A stretch of DNA of 64,000 bases from NCBI GenBank assembly GCA_045805605.1, contig JBJMKX010000110.1, positions 1 through 64,000 on the forward strand, given 5' to 3'. This document shows, piece by piece, positions 1 through 9,082 of this stretch. Below the pieces are notes generated by a model, which worked only from the letters and a program-made list of their open reading frames with translations, was not told where the DNA came from and made no database searches. How positions within the stretch are numbered: position 1 is the first letter of the stretch; the number at the start of each line of letters is the position of its first letter. The position numbers were made by a program, and so were the translations under genes. This DNA is from DATBDE01 sp045805605 (lineage in GTDB: Bacteria > Actinomycetota > Thermoleophilia > Solirubrobacterales > Solirubrobacteraceae).

Positions 1-1
1 C

Positions 2-229
2 GGCGTGAGCGTCGACACGATCGCGCTCGGCAAGCTGACCGTCGCCGGCGTGATCCGCCCCGGCATGGACTTCTTCTCGCGTCCCGAGCTTCGCGTGTTC
101 GTGACCGGCGCGGCGTGGAACAACGGTGCGAAGACCGCGCAGAATCCAGCGAATCCGATCGGTGGCTTTGCGTCCGCCGGCGACAACGCCGGCCTGACCG
201 CAGGCGTCCAGGCCGAGACCTGGTGGTGA
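2..229 (+). CDS. Maltoporin (LamB-type) outer-membrane porin, C-terminal fragment
   Basis: The frame is already open at the window edge, so only the last 75 residues are seen. They contain the LamB-like penultimate strand FFSRPELRVFVTGAAWN and end in GVQAETWW. This matches the family's SRPEhR motif and the terminal aromatic residue that outer-membrane beta-barrels need for assembly. LamB forms trimers that let maltodextrins diffuse across an outer membrane. The gene converges on a MalEFG-type importer and a GH13 glucosidase, which fits a maltodextrin role. The family call is confident. What is odd is an outer-membrane porin beside genes that otherwise look actinobacterial. Confidence 0.8.
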   Translation, partial: GVSVDTIALGKLTVAGVIRPGMDFFSRPELRVFVTGAAWNNGAKTAQNPANPIGGFASAGDNAGLTAGVQAETWW

Positions 230-236
230 ACGACGG

Positions 237-253
237 GGCACCTGGCGGGTGCC
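237..253. terminator. Short hairpin between convergent porin and malG genes
   Basis: GGCACC and GGTGCC pair around a 5-nt loop in the 24-bp gap between the two convergent stop codons. There is no U-tract, so a bidirectional terminator role is inferred from position only. Confidence 0.35.
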
Positions 254-1078
254 TCAGCCCTTGAGGCCGCCTGCGGTGATCCCGGACACCATCCAGCGCT
301 GCGCGAGCAGGAACACGAGGGTGATCGGCAGGCCGCTCAGCACGGCCGCTGCGGCGAAGTCGCCCCACAGATAGCGCTGCTCGTAAAGATACAGCCGCGA
401 TCCGACCGCGAGGGTCAGTTGCTGTTCGCTCTGCAGGAGCACCGAGGCGATCGGGTATTCGATGATGCTGTAGATGAATGCCAGGACGAACACGACCGCG
501 AGGATCGGCACCGCCATCGGCAGCAGCACGCGGCGGAACGCCTGGAACGGCGTCGCGCCGTCGACCTGCGCCGCCTGCTCGAGCTCCCACGGGATCTCGC
601 GGAAGAACGCTGACAGCGTGTAGATCGCCAGCGGCAGGCTGAACGTCATGTACGGGATGATCAGCCCCGGCCAGGTGTCGTAGAGGCCGACCTCGCGCCA
701 GATGTTGAACAGCGGGCCGACGATCGAGATCGGCGGGAACATCGCGATGGCGAGGGCGCCAGAGAGAATGACGAATTTTCCGGGGAAGTTCAGCCGCGCG
801 ATCGCGTAGGCGGCCATGCACGCGAGGGTCACCGCGATCACGGTGGTGATGAGCGCAATCCCGATCGAGTTGCGCAGCGCGTCGGTGAACTCGCTGGTGT
901 CGAAGATGCCCGAGTAGTTGGCGGTCGACCACTTCGACGGGAAGAAGCTCTTGTCGCCGATCGTCGCCGGGTCCTTGAACGACAGCGACGCGATCCACAG
1001 CACCGGGACGAGCGCGCAGACGATGATGACGGCGTTGCAGACGCCCCACATGAGCTTCTCGCGCGCCGAGGTCGACAC
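254..1078 (-). CDS. malG: Carbohydrate ABC transporter permease, MalG type
   Basis: This 274-residue inner-membrane permease belongs to the binding-protein-dependent transport family. It has six hydrophobic segments and an EAA loop at about residues 167-190 (EQAAQVDGATPFQAF), where the ATPase subunit docks. The GTG start directly abuts the TAG stop of the upstream malF-like gene (0 nt gap), so the two are translated as a pair. With the MalF- and MalE-like partners it forms a maltose/maltodextrin or related oligosaccharide importer. No ATPase gene is nearby, so a shared MsmK/MalK-type subunit encoded elsewhere must power it. The exact sugar is inferred from the porin and glucosidase neighbours. 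Confidence 0.92.
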   Translation of the reverse strand: MSTSAREKLMWGVCNAVIIVCALVPVLWIASLSFKDPATIGDKSFFPSKWSTANYSGIFDTSEFTDALRNSIGIALITTVIAVTLACMAAYAIARLNFPGKFVILSGALAIAMFPPISIVGPLFNIWREVGLYDTWPGLIIPYMTFSLPLAIYTLSAFFREIPWELEQAAQVDGATPFQAFRRVLLPMAVPILAVVFVLAFIYSIIEYPIASVLLQSEQQLTLAVGSRLYLYEQRYLWGDFAAAAVLSGLPITLVFLLAQRWMVSGITAGGLKG

Positions 1079-2014
1079 CTACGTCTCCCCCCGCTGCTGG
1101 GCCAGGGAGGTCCCGAAGCCCCGGATGAACAGGAACGCGATGATGGCGACCATCACGAAGATGAGCACCGAGATCGTCGAGCCCAAGCCGAGGTTCAGCC
1201 GGTTGAGCAGCTGGTTGTAGCCGAGGATCGAGACCGTCTCGGTGTTGTTCTGGCCGGCGGTGAGGATGAAGACGGAGTCGAAGATCCGGAACGCGTCGAG
1301 GGTGCGGAACAGGAGCGCGACGAGGATCGCCGGCTTGATCAGCGGCAGGGTGATGCGGAAGAAGCGCTGGAACGCGCTGGCGCCGTCGACCTTGGCCGCC
1401 TCGTGCAGCTCGTCGGGGACGAGCGCCAGCCCGGCGAGCAGCAGCAGCGCCATGAACGGCGTCGTCTTCCAGACCTCGGTGATGATGATGGCCACGTAGG
1501 ACCAGCCGGACTGGGCCAGCGGGTCCGTCTCGATGCCAAGCAGGTTGGGGATCCAGCCCGAGTCCAGCGACCACGCGTAGCGCCACGAGAACGCCGCGAC
1601 CACGGTGACGATGCCGTACGGGATGAGGATCGACGTGCGCACCGTGCCGCGGCCGAAGATCGCGCGGTGCATCACCAGCGCGAGCAGCATGCCGAGCACC
1701 AGCTCGATCCCCACCGACACGACGGTGATGAGCAGCGTGTGCAGAACGTCCTCCCACCACAGGCTGGAGCTGAGGACCGTGCCGTAGTTGTCGAACCCGA
1801 TGAACTGGTTCGCGTCGGGGAAGCGCAGGTCGGCGCGCTGCAGCGACAGGATGAACGCGTTGATGATCGGCCAGGCGGTCACCAGCAGCATCACGATCAC
1901 GGCGGGGGCGCACAGCAGCCAGCCCAGGCGCCGCTCGGCCCGTGTGCGATCCGTGACCCGCTTGCGCTTCGGCGGAGCGGCGGTGGCGACCTGATCGGCC
2001 GTCGTGGTGCTCAC
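1079..2014 (-). CDS. malF: Carbohydrate ABC transporter permease, MalF type
   Basis: This 311-residue permease has an N-terminal basic cytoplasmic stretch, six membrane segments and an EAA loop (HEAAKVDGASAFQRF) around residues 205-225. The start is GTG at 2014-2012, which overlaps the TGA of the upstream binding-protein gene in a GTGA junction. Length and topology match the short MalF/UgpA form found in Gram-positive bacteria, without the large periplasmic P2 loop of the E. coli protein. It pairs with the MalG-like subunit to make the translocation pore. Confidence 0.92.
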   Translation of the reverse strand: MSTTTADQVATAAPPKRKRVTDRTRAERRLGWLLCAPAVIVMLLVTAWPIINAFILSLQRADLRFPDANQFIGFDNYGTVLSSSLWWEDVLHTLLITVVSVGIELVLGMLLALVMHRAIFGRGTVRTSILIPYGIVTVVAAFSWRYAWSLDSGWIPNLLGIETDPLAQSGWSYVAIIITEVWKTTPFMALLLLAGLALVPDELHEAAKVDGASAFQRFFRITLPLIKPAILVALLFRTLDAFRIFDSVFILTAGQNNTETVSILGYNQLLNRLNLGLGSTISVLIFVMVAIIAFLFIRGFGTSLAQQRGET

Positions 2015-3267
2015 AGGAGCGCCCCCGAGTCCTGGGCCTTGTCGATCTGGTCGGTCAGGGTCTTGACCACGGTGACCGGGTCGATGTCCGCCGGCGGCGA
2101 GAGCCCCTTGGAGATCGCCAGCGAGATGTCCGCGTAGGCCGGGCTCTGCGGGCGGACCGACGCGTCGTTGAGCTGCTGGCGGATCAGCTGCTTGAACGGG
2201 TACTGCTTGTTCATCGCCGGGTCGTCGTAGAGCGCGTTGAGCGTTGGCGGCAGCCCGCCCTTGAGCGCGTAGAGCTTCTGGTTGGCCCGGTTGCGCATGC
2301 ACGCGGCGGCGGCGAACGCCTCCTTGGAGTGCTTCGTGTAGCCGCCGACGCCGAAGTTGATCCCGCCGATGGTCACCTTCGCGGGCTGGCCCGGGTTGAC
2401 GCCCGGCCAGGGCGCCCACCCCATGTTCTTGAAGATCTTCGGCGCGTTCTCCTGCGCGCTCGGGAACACGAACGGGTAGTTGATCTCGAACGCCGCTCCT
2501 CCCGTCTCGAATCCGAGCCGGGCCTGATCCTCCTGGGCCTGGGACAGCCCGGGATCGGCGGTCGGCCCGCTGGCGAGGTTCTTCATGATCGTCGCGGCCT
2601 TGACCGCCGGCTGACCGAGCGTGACCTTCTTCCCCGACGGGTCGAGGATGGAGCCGCCGGCCGAGGCGTTCAGCGAGTTGAACCAGACCGTCAGGCCCTC
2701 GTACTGGCGGCCCTGGACCTCGATCAGATGCGGCTTGCCCTGCTTGGCCAGGTTGTTGGCCATGGCGATCATCTCGTCCCACGTCTTGGGCGGGGTCTTG
2801 ACGAGGTCCTTGCGATACCAGAGCAGCTGGGTGTTCGAGTTCGCCGGGGCGCCCCACAGCTGCCCCTTGTAGGTCGCGGTCTTGATCGGCACCGGCAGGG
2901 TCCCCTGGGTGACCTGGTTCTTCAGGGCGCCGGTCCACGGCTTGATCCAGCCCGCCTCGGCAAACTCGGCGGTCCAGACGACGTCCATGCCGATGAGGTC
3001 GATCGAGCTGTCCTTGGCCGAGAGGCGACGGACGAGCTGCTGGCGCTGGCCGTCGGCGTCGGACGGCAGGGTGTTGACGGTGACGTCGTAGGCGCCGTTG
3101 GACGCCTTGGAGCAGTCCTGGGCCGCCTTGTCGAAGGAGCCCGACGGCTCGGGGAAGACGTAGAAGTTCAGGTGCGCCGGGCCCTTGCCGCCTCCGCCGC
3201 CGCACCCGGCGGCAAGCACGCCGGCTGCGATCGTCGCTACGACGGACCACGTGACCCTCCTGCGCAT
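2011..3267 (-). CDS. malE: Extracellular sugar-binding lipoprotein of the ABC importer (MalE type)
   Basis: The 418-residue product starts MRRRVTWSVV and has a lipobox LAAGC with Cys22, so it is a lipidated solute-binding protein. The mature part shows family 1 features, with aromatic residues suited to stacking on sugars (YRKDLVKTPPKTWDEM, YPFVFPSAQENAP). It is the first transporter gene of the operon, 34 bp downstream of the GH13 gene. Substrate is inferred to be maltodextrin or another alpha-glucoside from the neighbouring porin and glucosidase. Trehalose or sucrose cannot be excluded. Confidence 0.88.
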   Translation of the reverse strand: MRRRVTWSVVATIAAGVLAAGCGGGGGKGPAHLNFYVFPEPSGSFDKAAQDCSKASNGAYDVTVNTLPSDADGQRQQLVRRLSAKDSSIDLIGMDVVWTAEFAEAGWIKPWTGALKNQVTQGTLPVPIKTATYKGQLWGAPANSNTQLLWYRKDLVKTPPKTWDEMIAMANNLAKQGKPHLIEVQGRQYEGLTVWFNSLNASAGGSILDPSGKKVTLGQPAVKAATIMKNLASGPTADPGLSQAQEDQARLGFETGGAAFEINYPFVFPSAQENAPKIFKNMGWAPWPGVNPGQPAKVTIGGINFGVGGYTKHSKEAFAAAACMRNRANQKLYALKGGLPPTLNALYDDPAMNKQYPFKQLIRQQLNDASVRPQSPAYADISLAISKGLSPPADIDPVTVVKTLTDQIDKAQDSGALL

Positions 3268-3301
3268 TGCGTCCGGAGCAATACCCCTGTTACTGAAGTC
3301 G

Positions 3302-4744
3302 CTAACGCAGCCCGACGACGATCCCGGTTCGGGGAGGGACGATTCGGCTCTGGTGCGGTCGCACCGGATTGGTGGTCAAGACAATCTCGCCCTCGGGAGC
3401 CGGCACCGGCGCGTCGCTGATGTTGAGCACGATCTCGTGGTCGCCGCGCCGGTAGGCCAGGACGCCGTCCGGCGAGGCGTCATCGAAGGCGATCTCGTCC
3501 CCCGTCAGCTCCGCGCGCAGGGCGATAAGGCCGCGGTAGATGTGCAGCAGCGACCGCGGGTCGCGCTGCTGGGCCTTCACGCTGCCGCCCGGCGCCCGCG
3601 CGACCGGCAGCCAGGGCTTTCCGCTGGTAAAGCCGCAGTTGGGCTCCTCGTCCGTCCACGGCATCGGATGCCGGAAGCGGTCGCGGCCGAAGCGGTCGAG
3701 CGGCACCTCGCCCCCCGGGCCGTCGGGGAGGCCGAGCTCGTCACCCTGGTAGATGAACGCGCAGCCCGGCAGGGTCAGCAGGAGCAGCGCCGCCAGCGCC
3801 ACGTTCTCCCGCCCCACGCGGTTGGGCAGGCGCTGGAAGTCGTGGTTGGACAGGACCCAAGCCAGGCGCCGGCTCGCGACGGCGGTATCGATCGCGCGGC
3901 GCAGCGCCTTGGGCTCGAAACGCGAGTGGTAGAGGTCGAAGCAGAACGCGAGGTCGAGGTGGCGCAGGTAGGGGCCGAGCTGGTCGGTGGGCAGGTAGAC
4001 CTCGCCGACCAGCAGGTGGTCGCCGGCGGCCTCGCGCAGCGCCGCGATCCCGCGGTCGATGTCGGGCGCGTTCAGCGAGTGGACGTGCTCGAGCGTCGCG
4101 TGGTCGGGGTCGAGCGGCAGCGGCGGCGGGCCGGTCGCCGGCGGGTCGTCGCGCAGCTCCGGGTCCTTCATCAGCCGGTCCAGCGCGTCGAGGCGGAACC
4201 CGTCGACGCCGCGATCGAGCCAGAACCGGATGACGTCCTGCATCGCCACGACCACCTCGGGGTTGCGCCAGTCCAGGTCGGGCTGCTCGGGGAAGAACGA
4301 GTGCAGATACCAGCCGCGCCCATGCGGGTCGCGTGACCACGCCGGCCCGCCGAACGCCGCGCGCCAGTTGTTCGGCGGCTCGGGCGTGTCGCGGAGGAAG
4401 TAGAAGTCCGGGCGCTCGCGAAACCAGGGGTGCTCGATCGACGTGTGACAGGGGACGAGATCCATGAGGACCTTGAACCCGAGCCCATGGGCCTGCGCGA
4501 GCAAGTCGTCGAAGTGGCGCATGGTCCCGAAGCGGGGGTCGACGGCGCGGAAGTCGCTGACGTCGTAGCCGAAGTCGTGGTCGGGGCTCGGGTAGAACGG
4601 CGACAGCCACACGGCGTCCGCGCCAAGCCGTGCGACGTGGTCGAGGCGGCGGCCGACGCCCGGCAGGTCGCCGAGGCCGTCGCCGTCGGAGTCCTGAAAC
4701 GAGCGCGGATAGACCTGATAGACCACCGCGCGCTCCCACCACAT
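3302..4744 (-). CDS. GH13 alpha-glucosidase / alpha-amylase family enzyme
   Basis: This 480-residue cytoplasmic protein begins MWWERAVVYQVYPRSFQDSD, the usual N-terminus of GH13 alpha-glucosidases and trehalose/oligo-1,6-glucosidase relatives. The catalytic set is visible: nucleophile D186 in GFRLDALD, acid/base E248 in LLVGEVY and transition-state stabiliser D302 in SNHDF. There is no signal peptide, so it would hydrolyse oligosaccharides after import. It heads the malEFG-type operon on the minus strand and is divergent (36 bp) from the ANTAR gene. ATG at 4744 is chosen because the family N-terminus begins there; the open frame upstream is shadow. Confidence 0.92.
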   Translation of the reverse strand: MWWERAVVYQVYPRSFQDSDGDGLGDLPGVGRRLDHVARLGADAVWLSPFYPSPDHDFGYDVSDFRAVDPRFGTMRHFDDLLAQAHGLGFKVLMDLVPCHTSIEHPWFRERPDFYFLRDTPEPPNNWRAAFGGPAWSRDPHGRGWYLHSFFPEQPDLDWRNPEVVVAMQDVIRFWLDRGVDGFRLDALDRLMKDPELRDDPPATGPPPLPLDPDHATLEHVHSLNAPDIDRGIAALREAAGDHLLVGEVYLPTDQLGPYLRHLDLAFCFDLYHSRFEPKALRRAIDTAVASRRLAWVLSNHDFQRLPNRVGRENVALAALLLLTLPGCAFIYQGDELGLPDGPGGEVPLDRFGRDRFRHPMPWTDEEPNCGFTSGKPWLPVARAPGGSVKAQQRDPRSLLHIYRGLIALRAELTGDEIAFDDASPDGVLAYRRGDHEIVLNISDAPVPAPEGEIVLTTNPVRPHQSRIVPPRTGIVVGLR

Positions 4745-4780
4745 GGGCGGGTAGTCTGCTGATCTGGGGTTGCGCACGTC

Positions 4781-5380
4781 ATGACGGAAGTCCAAGCGCG
4801 CGGGCTGCGCGTTCTCACGGCGAACGAGGATCGGGATGCTCTCCAGGGCCTGAGCGAGCTGCTCCGTCGCTTGGGCCATGACGTGACCTCGCGCGCGGTC
4901 TCGGTGACCGAGGCGGTCGACCTGATCGCCATCGAGGACCCGGACGTCTCGCTGGTGCGGCTCCACCACGACGACCAGCACGCGCTGGCGCTGATCGAGG
5001 AGATGACCGAGAGCGCGAGCGGGCCGGTCATCGCGGTGCTCGACCAGGCCGACCCGGAGTTCATCTCGGCGGCGGCCGAGCGCGGGATCTCCGCCTTCGC
5101 CCAGCCGGTCGACGAGGCCAACGTCCAAGCCGCGATCGAGCTTGCCGTGCGCCGGTACGCGGAGTCCGAGGCGCTCAGCGAGAAGGTCGATCAGCTCGAG
5201 ACGGCGCTCGAGCGCCGGGCGCTGATCGAGCGGGCCAAGGGCATCCTCATGGAGCGCCACAGCATCGACGACCGCGGGGCGTTCGAGCTGCTGCGCGGGC
5301 ACGCGCGGCGCAACAACCGGAAGGTCGTCGACGTGGCGCGCGCGGTAGAGGCGGGGCGCGCGCTGCTGCCCAAGGACTGA
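4781..5380 (+). CDS. ANTAR-domain RNA-binding response regulator
   Basis: The 199-residue protein has a receiver-like N-terminal half and a short helical linker (SEALSEKVDQLETALERR). It ends in an ANTAR domain at about residues 140-195, with the typical ALIERAKGILMERHSI helix and the AFELLRGHARRNNRK region. ANTAR domains bind paired hexaloop RNA hairpins and prevent transcription termination. The usual phospho-acceptor surroundings are weak (DPDVSLVRL), so this may be a pseudo-receiver. It is divergent from the GH13-mal operon, but no link to that operon can be seen. Confidence 0.88.
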   Translation: MTEVQARGLRVLTANEDRDALQGLSELLRRLGHDVTSRAVSVTEAVDLIAIEDPDVSLVRLHHDDQHALALIEEMTESASGPVIAVLDQADPEFISAAAERGISAFAQPVDEANVQAAIELAVRRYAESEALSEKVDQLETALERRALIERAKGILMERHSIDDRGAFELLRGHARRNNRKVVDVARAVEAGRALLPKD

Positions 5381-5479
5381 CGGGCTTCATGTCCGCACCC
5401 TTTTGGGGACCGCTCGGGGAGGGAACCTTGCGGCCATGGTTGGAATCTGATCGCAGTACTTCTGGCGGCGCTGGTCTAC

Positions 5480-5593
5480 ATGCTGTTGATTGCGCTCACC
5501 GGCTCGGCGATCGTCGCCATCGTCGGCGCCATCCTCGTGCTTCTCGCGGGAGTGCCCACCGGTGGCTACGGGCTCGGACGCCGCTGGGGTTAG
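5480..5593 (+). CDS. Small hydrophobic membrane peptide, hypothetical
   Basis: A 37-codon frame starting at ATG encodes one strongly hydrophobic helix (SAIVAIVGAILVLLAGV) followed by GGYGLGRRWG. The frame stays open back to the ANTAR stop codon, but the first ordinary start is this ATG. A CTG at 5456 would extend the hydrophobic segment. No family is recognised. It lies in the gap between the ANTAR gene and the addA end and may be a small membrane protein. Confidence 0.35.
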   Translation: MLLIALTGSAIVAIVGAILVLLAGVPTGGYGLGRRWG

Positions 5594-5605
5594 CGCCCAC
5601 TCGGC

Positions 5606-8600
5606 CTAGAACAGTCGCTGCTGCACCGCAGTTCGGCTGACCCGGACCTCCGGTGAAGGGAGGTCCGGGGGAGGCCGCAGCGTCATCGACTCGTCGTGCG
5701 AGCACAGCGCGGGACGCCCCGGGCACGTCGCGCACAGGTCGCGATGCGGCTCCGAGGTCGGCGCGAATGCGCCTGACAGGACGCCCGCCGCGAGCTCGGC
5801 GACCTCCTGCTCGAGGCGGGGGATGTCTGTCGGAGTGAACGTCGCCTGCACCGGCTCGTGGGGGCGCTCGAGGAAGCAGTGCAACACGTGCACCGCCGGT
5901 GCCCCGGCGCGCAGCGCCGCGAGCGCGTAGACCACCCGCTGGGTCGCGTAGCTGCGCTGCACGACCGTGGTCAGGTCCTCGCCCTCGATGCGGTCGGACT
6001 TCCAGTCGACCACGAGCGCCGATCCGCCGCCCTCGGTCGCGAGCACGTCGAGGGCGCCGGTCAGCAGGAGTCCCGCGGCGGGCCCGTGCTGCACCAGGAA
6101 CGCGAAGCCCGCTTCGCGGCGAAGGTCGGCGGCGGCTTGGAGGCGCGTGGCGACGGCGCTGCCGCGCAGGCCGCCGACGAGGGCGGCGAGCTCGGTCGCC
6201 TCGCCGGCGGGCACGCGGTGGCCGGCGGCGCGGGCAAGCTCGGCGACCTCTTCGGTCGTGGGGGCGTGCGGGTCGGCGAAGTCCGTGCGCTCGAGCAGCG
6301 CATGGACGATGGTCCCGCGCACGGTGGCCGGCAGCCCGGGCGCGGCGGGCACGCCGGGCGGCGCCGGCTCGTCGGGGAGGCCGAGGACCCGCTGCAGGTG
6401 GTAGCGGTAGGGGCAGCGCGCGTAGGCCTCGAGCGCGGAGTAGGAGAGCCGCGTGCCGGCGGCGGCGATCGCGGCGGGCTCGGGAACGGGCGCGAAGGGC
6501 GGAAGCTGCGGCGCAGGCGCGGGCTCCGCCACCTCCGCGGCGATCGGAGGCGCCGCCTCGCTCTGGTCGGCTGGCGACACGCGCGTGCAGCGGATCCGCA
6601 CCGCCCGGCCGTTGCGCTCGCGCACCGCGATGCCGCCGGCCCGCAGCGCGTCCAGGCCGCCGGCGAAGGCGGGCGCGATCCACGCGATCGCCGGCCCCTT
6701 CAGCGGGTCGGGCCAGTCGTCGAGGTTCGCCGCGCCGGACAGGATCAGACGCTCGCGGGCGCGGGTGACGGCGACGTAGAACAGCCGCCGCTCCTCCTGG
6801 GCGTCGGCGCGGGCGTCGGCCTCGGCGAGGTTTCCCCACTCGAAGGCGGGCTCGGACGACCCGCCGCCCAGGATCGAGAGCCGCAGGGCGATTCGCCCGT
6901 CGCTCGAGACCTGCAGCGGGCTGCGCCCGTTCGGGCGCGCGCGGCCCAGGTCGGCCACGCACACAACGGGGAACTCGAGCCCCTTGGCGCGGTGGATGGT
7001 CATCAGCCGCACGGCGTGGACGGTGTCTCCCTCGACTGGCGCTTCGCCCTCCCGATCGCCGGTGGCCTCGCCGCGGGCGAGCTGGTCGACCCGGTCGAGG
7101 AAGCCGCGCAGGTCGGGGCCCTCGGCCGCCTCGTGCGCGCGGGCCAGGCGCAGCAGCTTGCGCACGTTGGCGAGGCGGCGCGCGCCGCCGGGAGCGCGAA
7201 GCAGCGCGAGGTCGTAGCCGGTGCGCTCGAGGGCACGGTCGAGCAGCTCCTCGAGCGAGCGGCGCGCGGCGCCCGCCCGCTCGGCGACGAGCGTGTCCAC
7301 CAAGCTGCGAAGGCCGGGGTCGTCCATCGTGCGGAGCGCGTCCCAGGCGCTGGTCTCCGTGCGGCGGGCGGCCGCCTTGATGAGCACGAGGGTGTCGCTC
7401 ATGGCGCCCACCAGCGGCGAGGCGAGCACCTCCCACATCCGCGGCTCGTCGTACGGATTGGCCAACAGGGCGAGCCAGGCGACGAGGTCCTGGACCTCGC
7501 GGGCCGTCCAGAACCCGCGCCCGCCGATCAGGTAGGTGGGGACGTCGCGGTCGGCCAGGGCGCGCTCGTAGAGGGCCATGTCGCCGGTCGCCCGCAGGAG
7601 CACCACGACGTCGCCGGGCGCACGCCCGGCGTCCAGTTCGGCGCGGACGCGGTCGGCCAGCGCTCGGGCCTCGGCCTGCCGCCAGGCGGGCGCGCCGCCG
7701 CCGTCAGCGTCCTCCCAGCCCTCGTGGTCGCAGAGCAGGAGCTCGACCGCCGGGTCGGGGTCGGGCGCGTCGGCGTCCTCCCGCCCGGCCTCCAGCGGCA
7801 GGAAGCCGCCATCGCCGAAGGCCTCGCCGAAACCCAGGTCGATGGCGTCCAGCAGCTCGCGCCGGCCGCGGAAGTTCGTCTGCAGAGTTGCGTGACGCCC
7901 TTGCTCGCGCAGCTGTGCCGCGGCCCGGTCGAAGATCCCCACGTCGGCGTGACGGAAGCCGTAGATCGACTGCATTCGGTCGCCGACCGCGAACAGGCGG
8001 TCGCGCCCGAGGAGGTCGAGGATCTCCGCCTGCAGCGGGTTGACGTCCTGGAACTCGTCGACCATGACGGCGTCGAAGCGTCCGGCCCAGCGGGCGCGCA
8101 CGTCGTCGCGACGCACGAGCAGGTCGCGCACGCCGAGCTCGAGGTCCTCGAAGTCCAGGCCCGCCTCGGCGCGCTTGAGCTCGGCGTAGCGGGCGGCGAA
8201 GGCGCGCAGAAGGTCGTCGAGCACGGTCCACGCTGCCATGGCCCGCTCGTCCACGACGGCCTGGCGCCAGGCGGCGAGCGCAGCGCGGTAGCGCTCGCAG
8301 GCGGGCGAGCTCAACGCGGCGGCCCCGTTGGCCGGCAGGCGGAGCTTGTCGAGGGCCTCGGGCCTCGGGCGTCGGGCGTCGGCGGCGGTGGCGAGCTCGA
8401 TGGCGGAGGCGAGCGCTTCGCGGGCGGCATCGACCGACTTGCACGAGGATGCGGTCTCCAGCTCTGCGGCCGCGGCCACGGCGGCGTCGCGACCGGCGGC
8501 GGCCCCACGCGCGATGTCGACCGCGGGGGCCGCCGGCAGCCTCGGCTCGGTCGCTCCCGCCGAGCGCAACTGGCCGTGGACGCCGAGGATCATGCCGCGC

Positions 8601-9082
8601 ATGCGGGCGGGCCCGTAGGCGGCGACCACGTCCAGGGCACCGTGGTGGCCGTCCGGCCCGAGCACCGCGCGCAGGGCGGCGTCGAAGGCGGCGACGCGCA
8701 CACGGCCGGCCTCGCGTTCGTCCAGCACGGTGGCGTAGGGGTCGAGCCCGGCATCGAGCGCGTGGGCGCGCAGCAGCCGGGCGCAGAACCCGTGGATGGT
8801 CGAGACGGCGGCGGCCTCGGCCTCCCGCGCCAGGTCGCGGCGACCGGCGTCGAGCAGCCGCGCACGCAGGCGCTGCTTGAGCTCCTCGGCCGCCTTCTCG
8901 GTGAAGGTGATCGCGAGGATGCGATCCACCGGCACGCGGTCCTCCAGCACGGTCGCCGCGAAGCGCTCGACCATGACCGAGGTCTTGCCCGAGCCGGCGC
9001 CGGCCGCGAGCAGCAGCGGACCGTCGCGCTGCTCCACGGCGAAGCGCTGCTCGGGGGCGAGAGGCGGGCGCCGCGCGCTCAG
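5606..9082 (-). CDS. addA: AddA/AdnB-like ATP-dependent helicase-nuclease (UvrD superfamily I)
   Basis: The product (about 1158 residues) is a UvrD-type helicase fused to a PD-(D/E)XK nuclease, for resection of double-strand breaks in RecBCD-like repair. Motifs in order are Walker A GAGSGKTS near residues 28-35, DEFQDVN (motif II), QSIYGFRHA (III), MTIHRAKGLEFPVV (V) and VAVTRARERL (VI). The C-terminal nuclease has ALVVDWKSDR, preceded by YARCPYRYH and followed by CATCPGRPALC, a cysteine set typical of an Fe-S-stapled nuclease. The start is taken as CTG at 9082, overlapping the addB TGA as CTGA with GGAGG 6 nt upstream. GTG at 9100 or 9145 (the latter behind GGGGGAG) are alternatives. Confidence 0.9.
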   Translation of the reverse strand: MSARRPPLAPEQRFAVEQRDGPLLLAAGAGSGKTSVMVERFAATVLEDRVPVDRILAITFTEKAAEELKQRLRARLLDAGRRDLAREAEAAAVSTIHGFCARLLRAHALDAGLDPYATVLDEREAGRVRVAAFDAALRAVLGPDGHHGALDVVAAYGPARMRGMILGVHGQLRSAGATEPRLPAAPAVDIARGAAAGRDAAVAAAAELETASSCKSVDAAREALASAIELATAADARRPRPEALDKLRLPANGAAALSSPACERYRAALAAWRQAVVDERAMAAWTVLDDLLRAFAARYAELKRAEAGLDFEDLELGVRDLLVRRDDVRARWAGRFDAVMVDEFQDVNPLQAEILDLLGRDRLFAVGDRMQSIYGFRHADVGIFDRAAAQLREQGRHATLQTNFRGRRELLDAIDLGFGEAFGDGGFLPLEAGREDADAPDPDPAVELLLCDHEGWEDADGGGAPAWRQAEARALADRVRAELDAGRAPGDVVVLLRATGDMALYERALADRDVPTYLIGGRGFWTAREVQDLVAWLALLANPYDEPRMWEVLASPLVGAMSDTLVLIKAAARRTETSAWDALRTMDDPGLRSLVDTLVAERAGAARRSLEELLDRALERTGYDLALLRAPGGARRLANVRKLLRLARAHEAAEGPDLRGFLDRVDQLARGEATGDREGEAPVEGDTVHAVRLMTIHRAKGLEFPVVCVADLGRARPNGRSPLQVSSDGRIALRLSILGGGSSEPAFEWGNLAEADARADAQEERRLFYVAVTRARERLILSGAANLDDWPDPLKGPAIAWIAPAFAGGLDALRAGGIAVRERNGRAVRIRCTRVSPADQSEAAPPIAAEVAEPAPAPQLPPFAPVPEPAAIAAAGTRLSYSALEAYARCPYRYHLQRVLGLPDEPAPPGVPAAPGLPATVRGTIVHALLERTDFADPHAPTTEEVAELARAAGHRVPAGEATELAALVGGLRGSAVATRLQAAADLRREAGFAFLVQHGPAAGLLLTGALDVLATEGGGSALVVDWKSDRIEGEDLTTVVQRSYATQRVVYALAALRAGAPAVHVLHCFLERPHEPVQATFTPTDIPRLEQEVAELAAGVLSGAFAPTSEPHRDLCATCPGRPALCSHDESMTLRPPPDLPSPEVRVSRTAVQQRLF

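Noticed and set aside
1..5400. MalK-type ATPase or LacI regulator in the maltodextrin locus
   Set aside because: Looked for Walker A/LSGGQ and LacI HTH motifs around the transporter; none present within the window.
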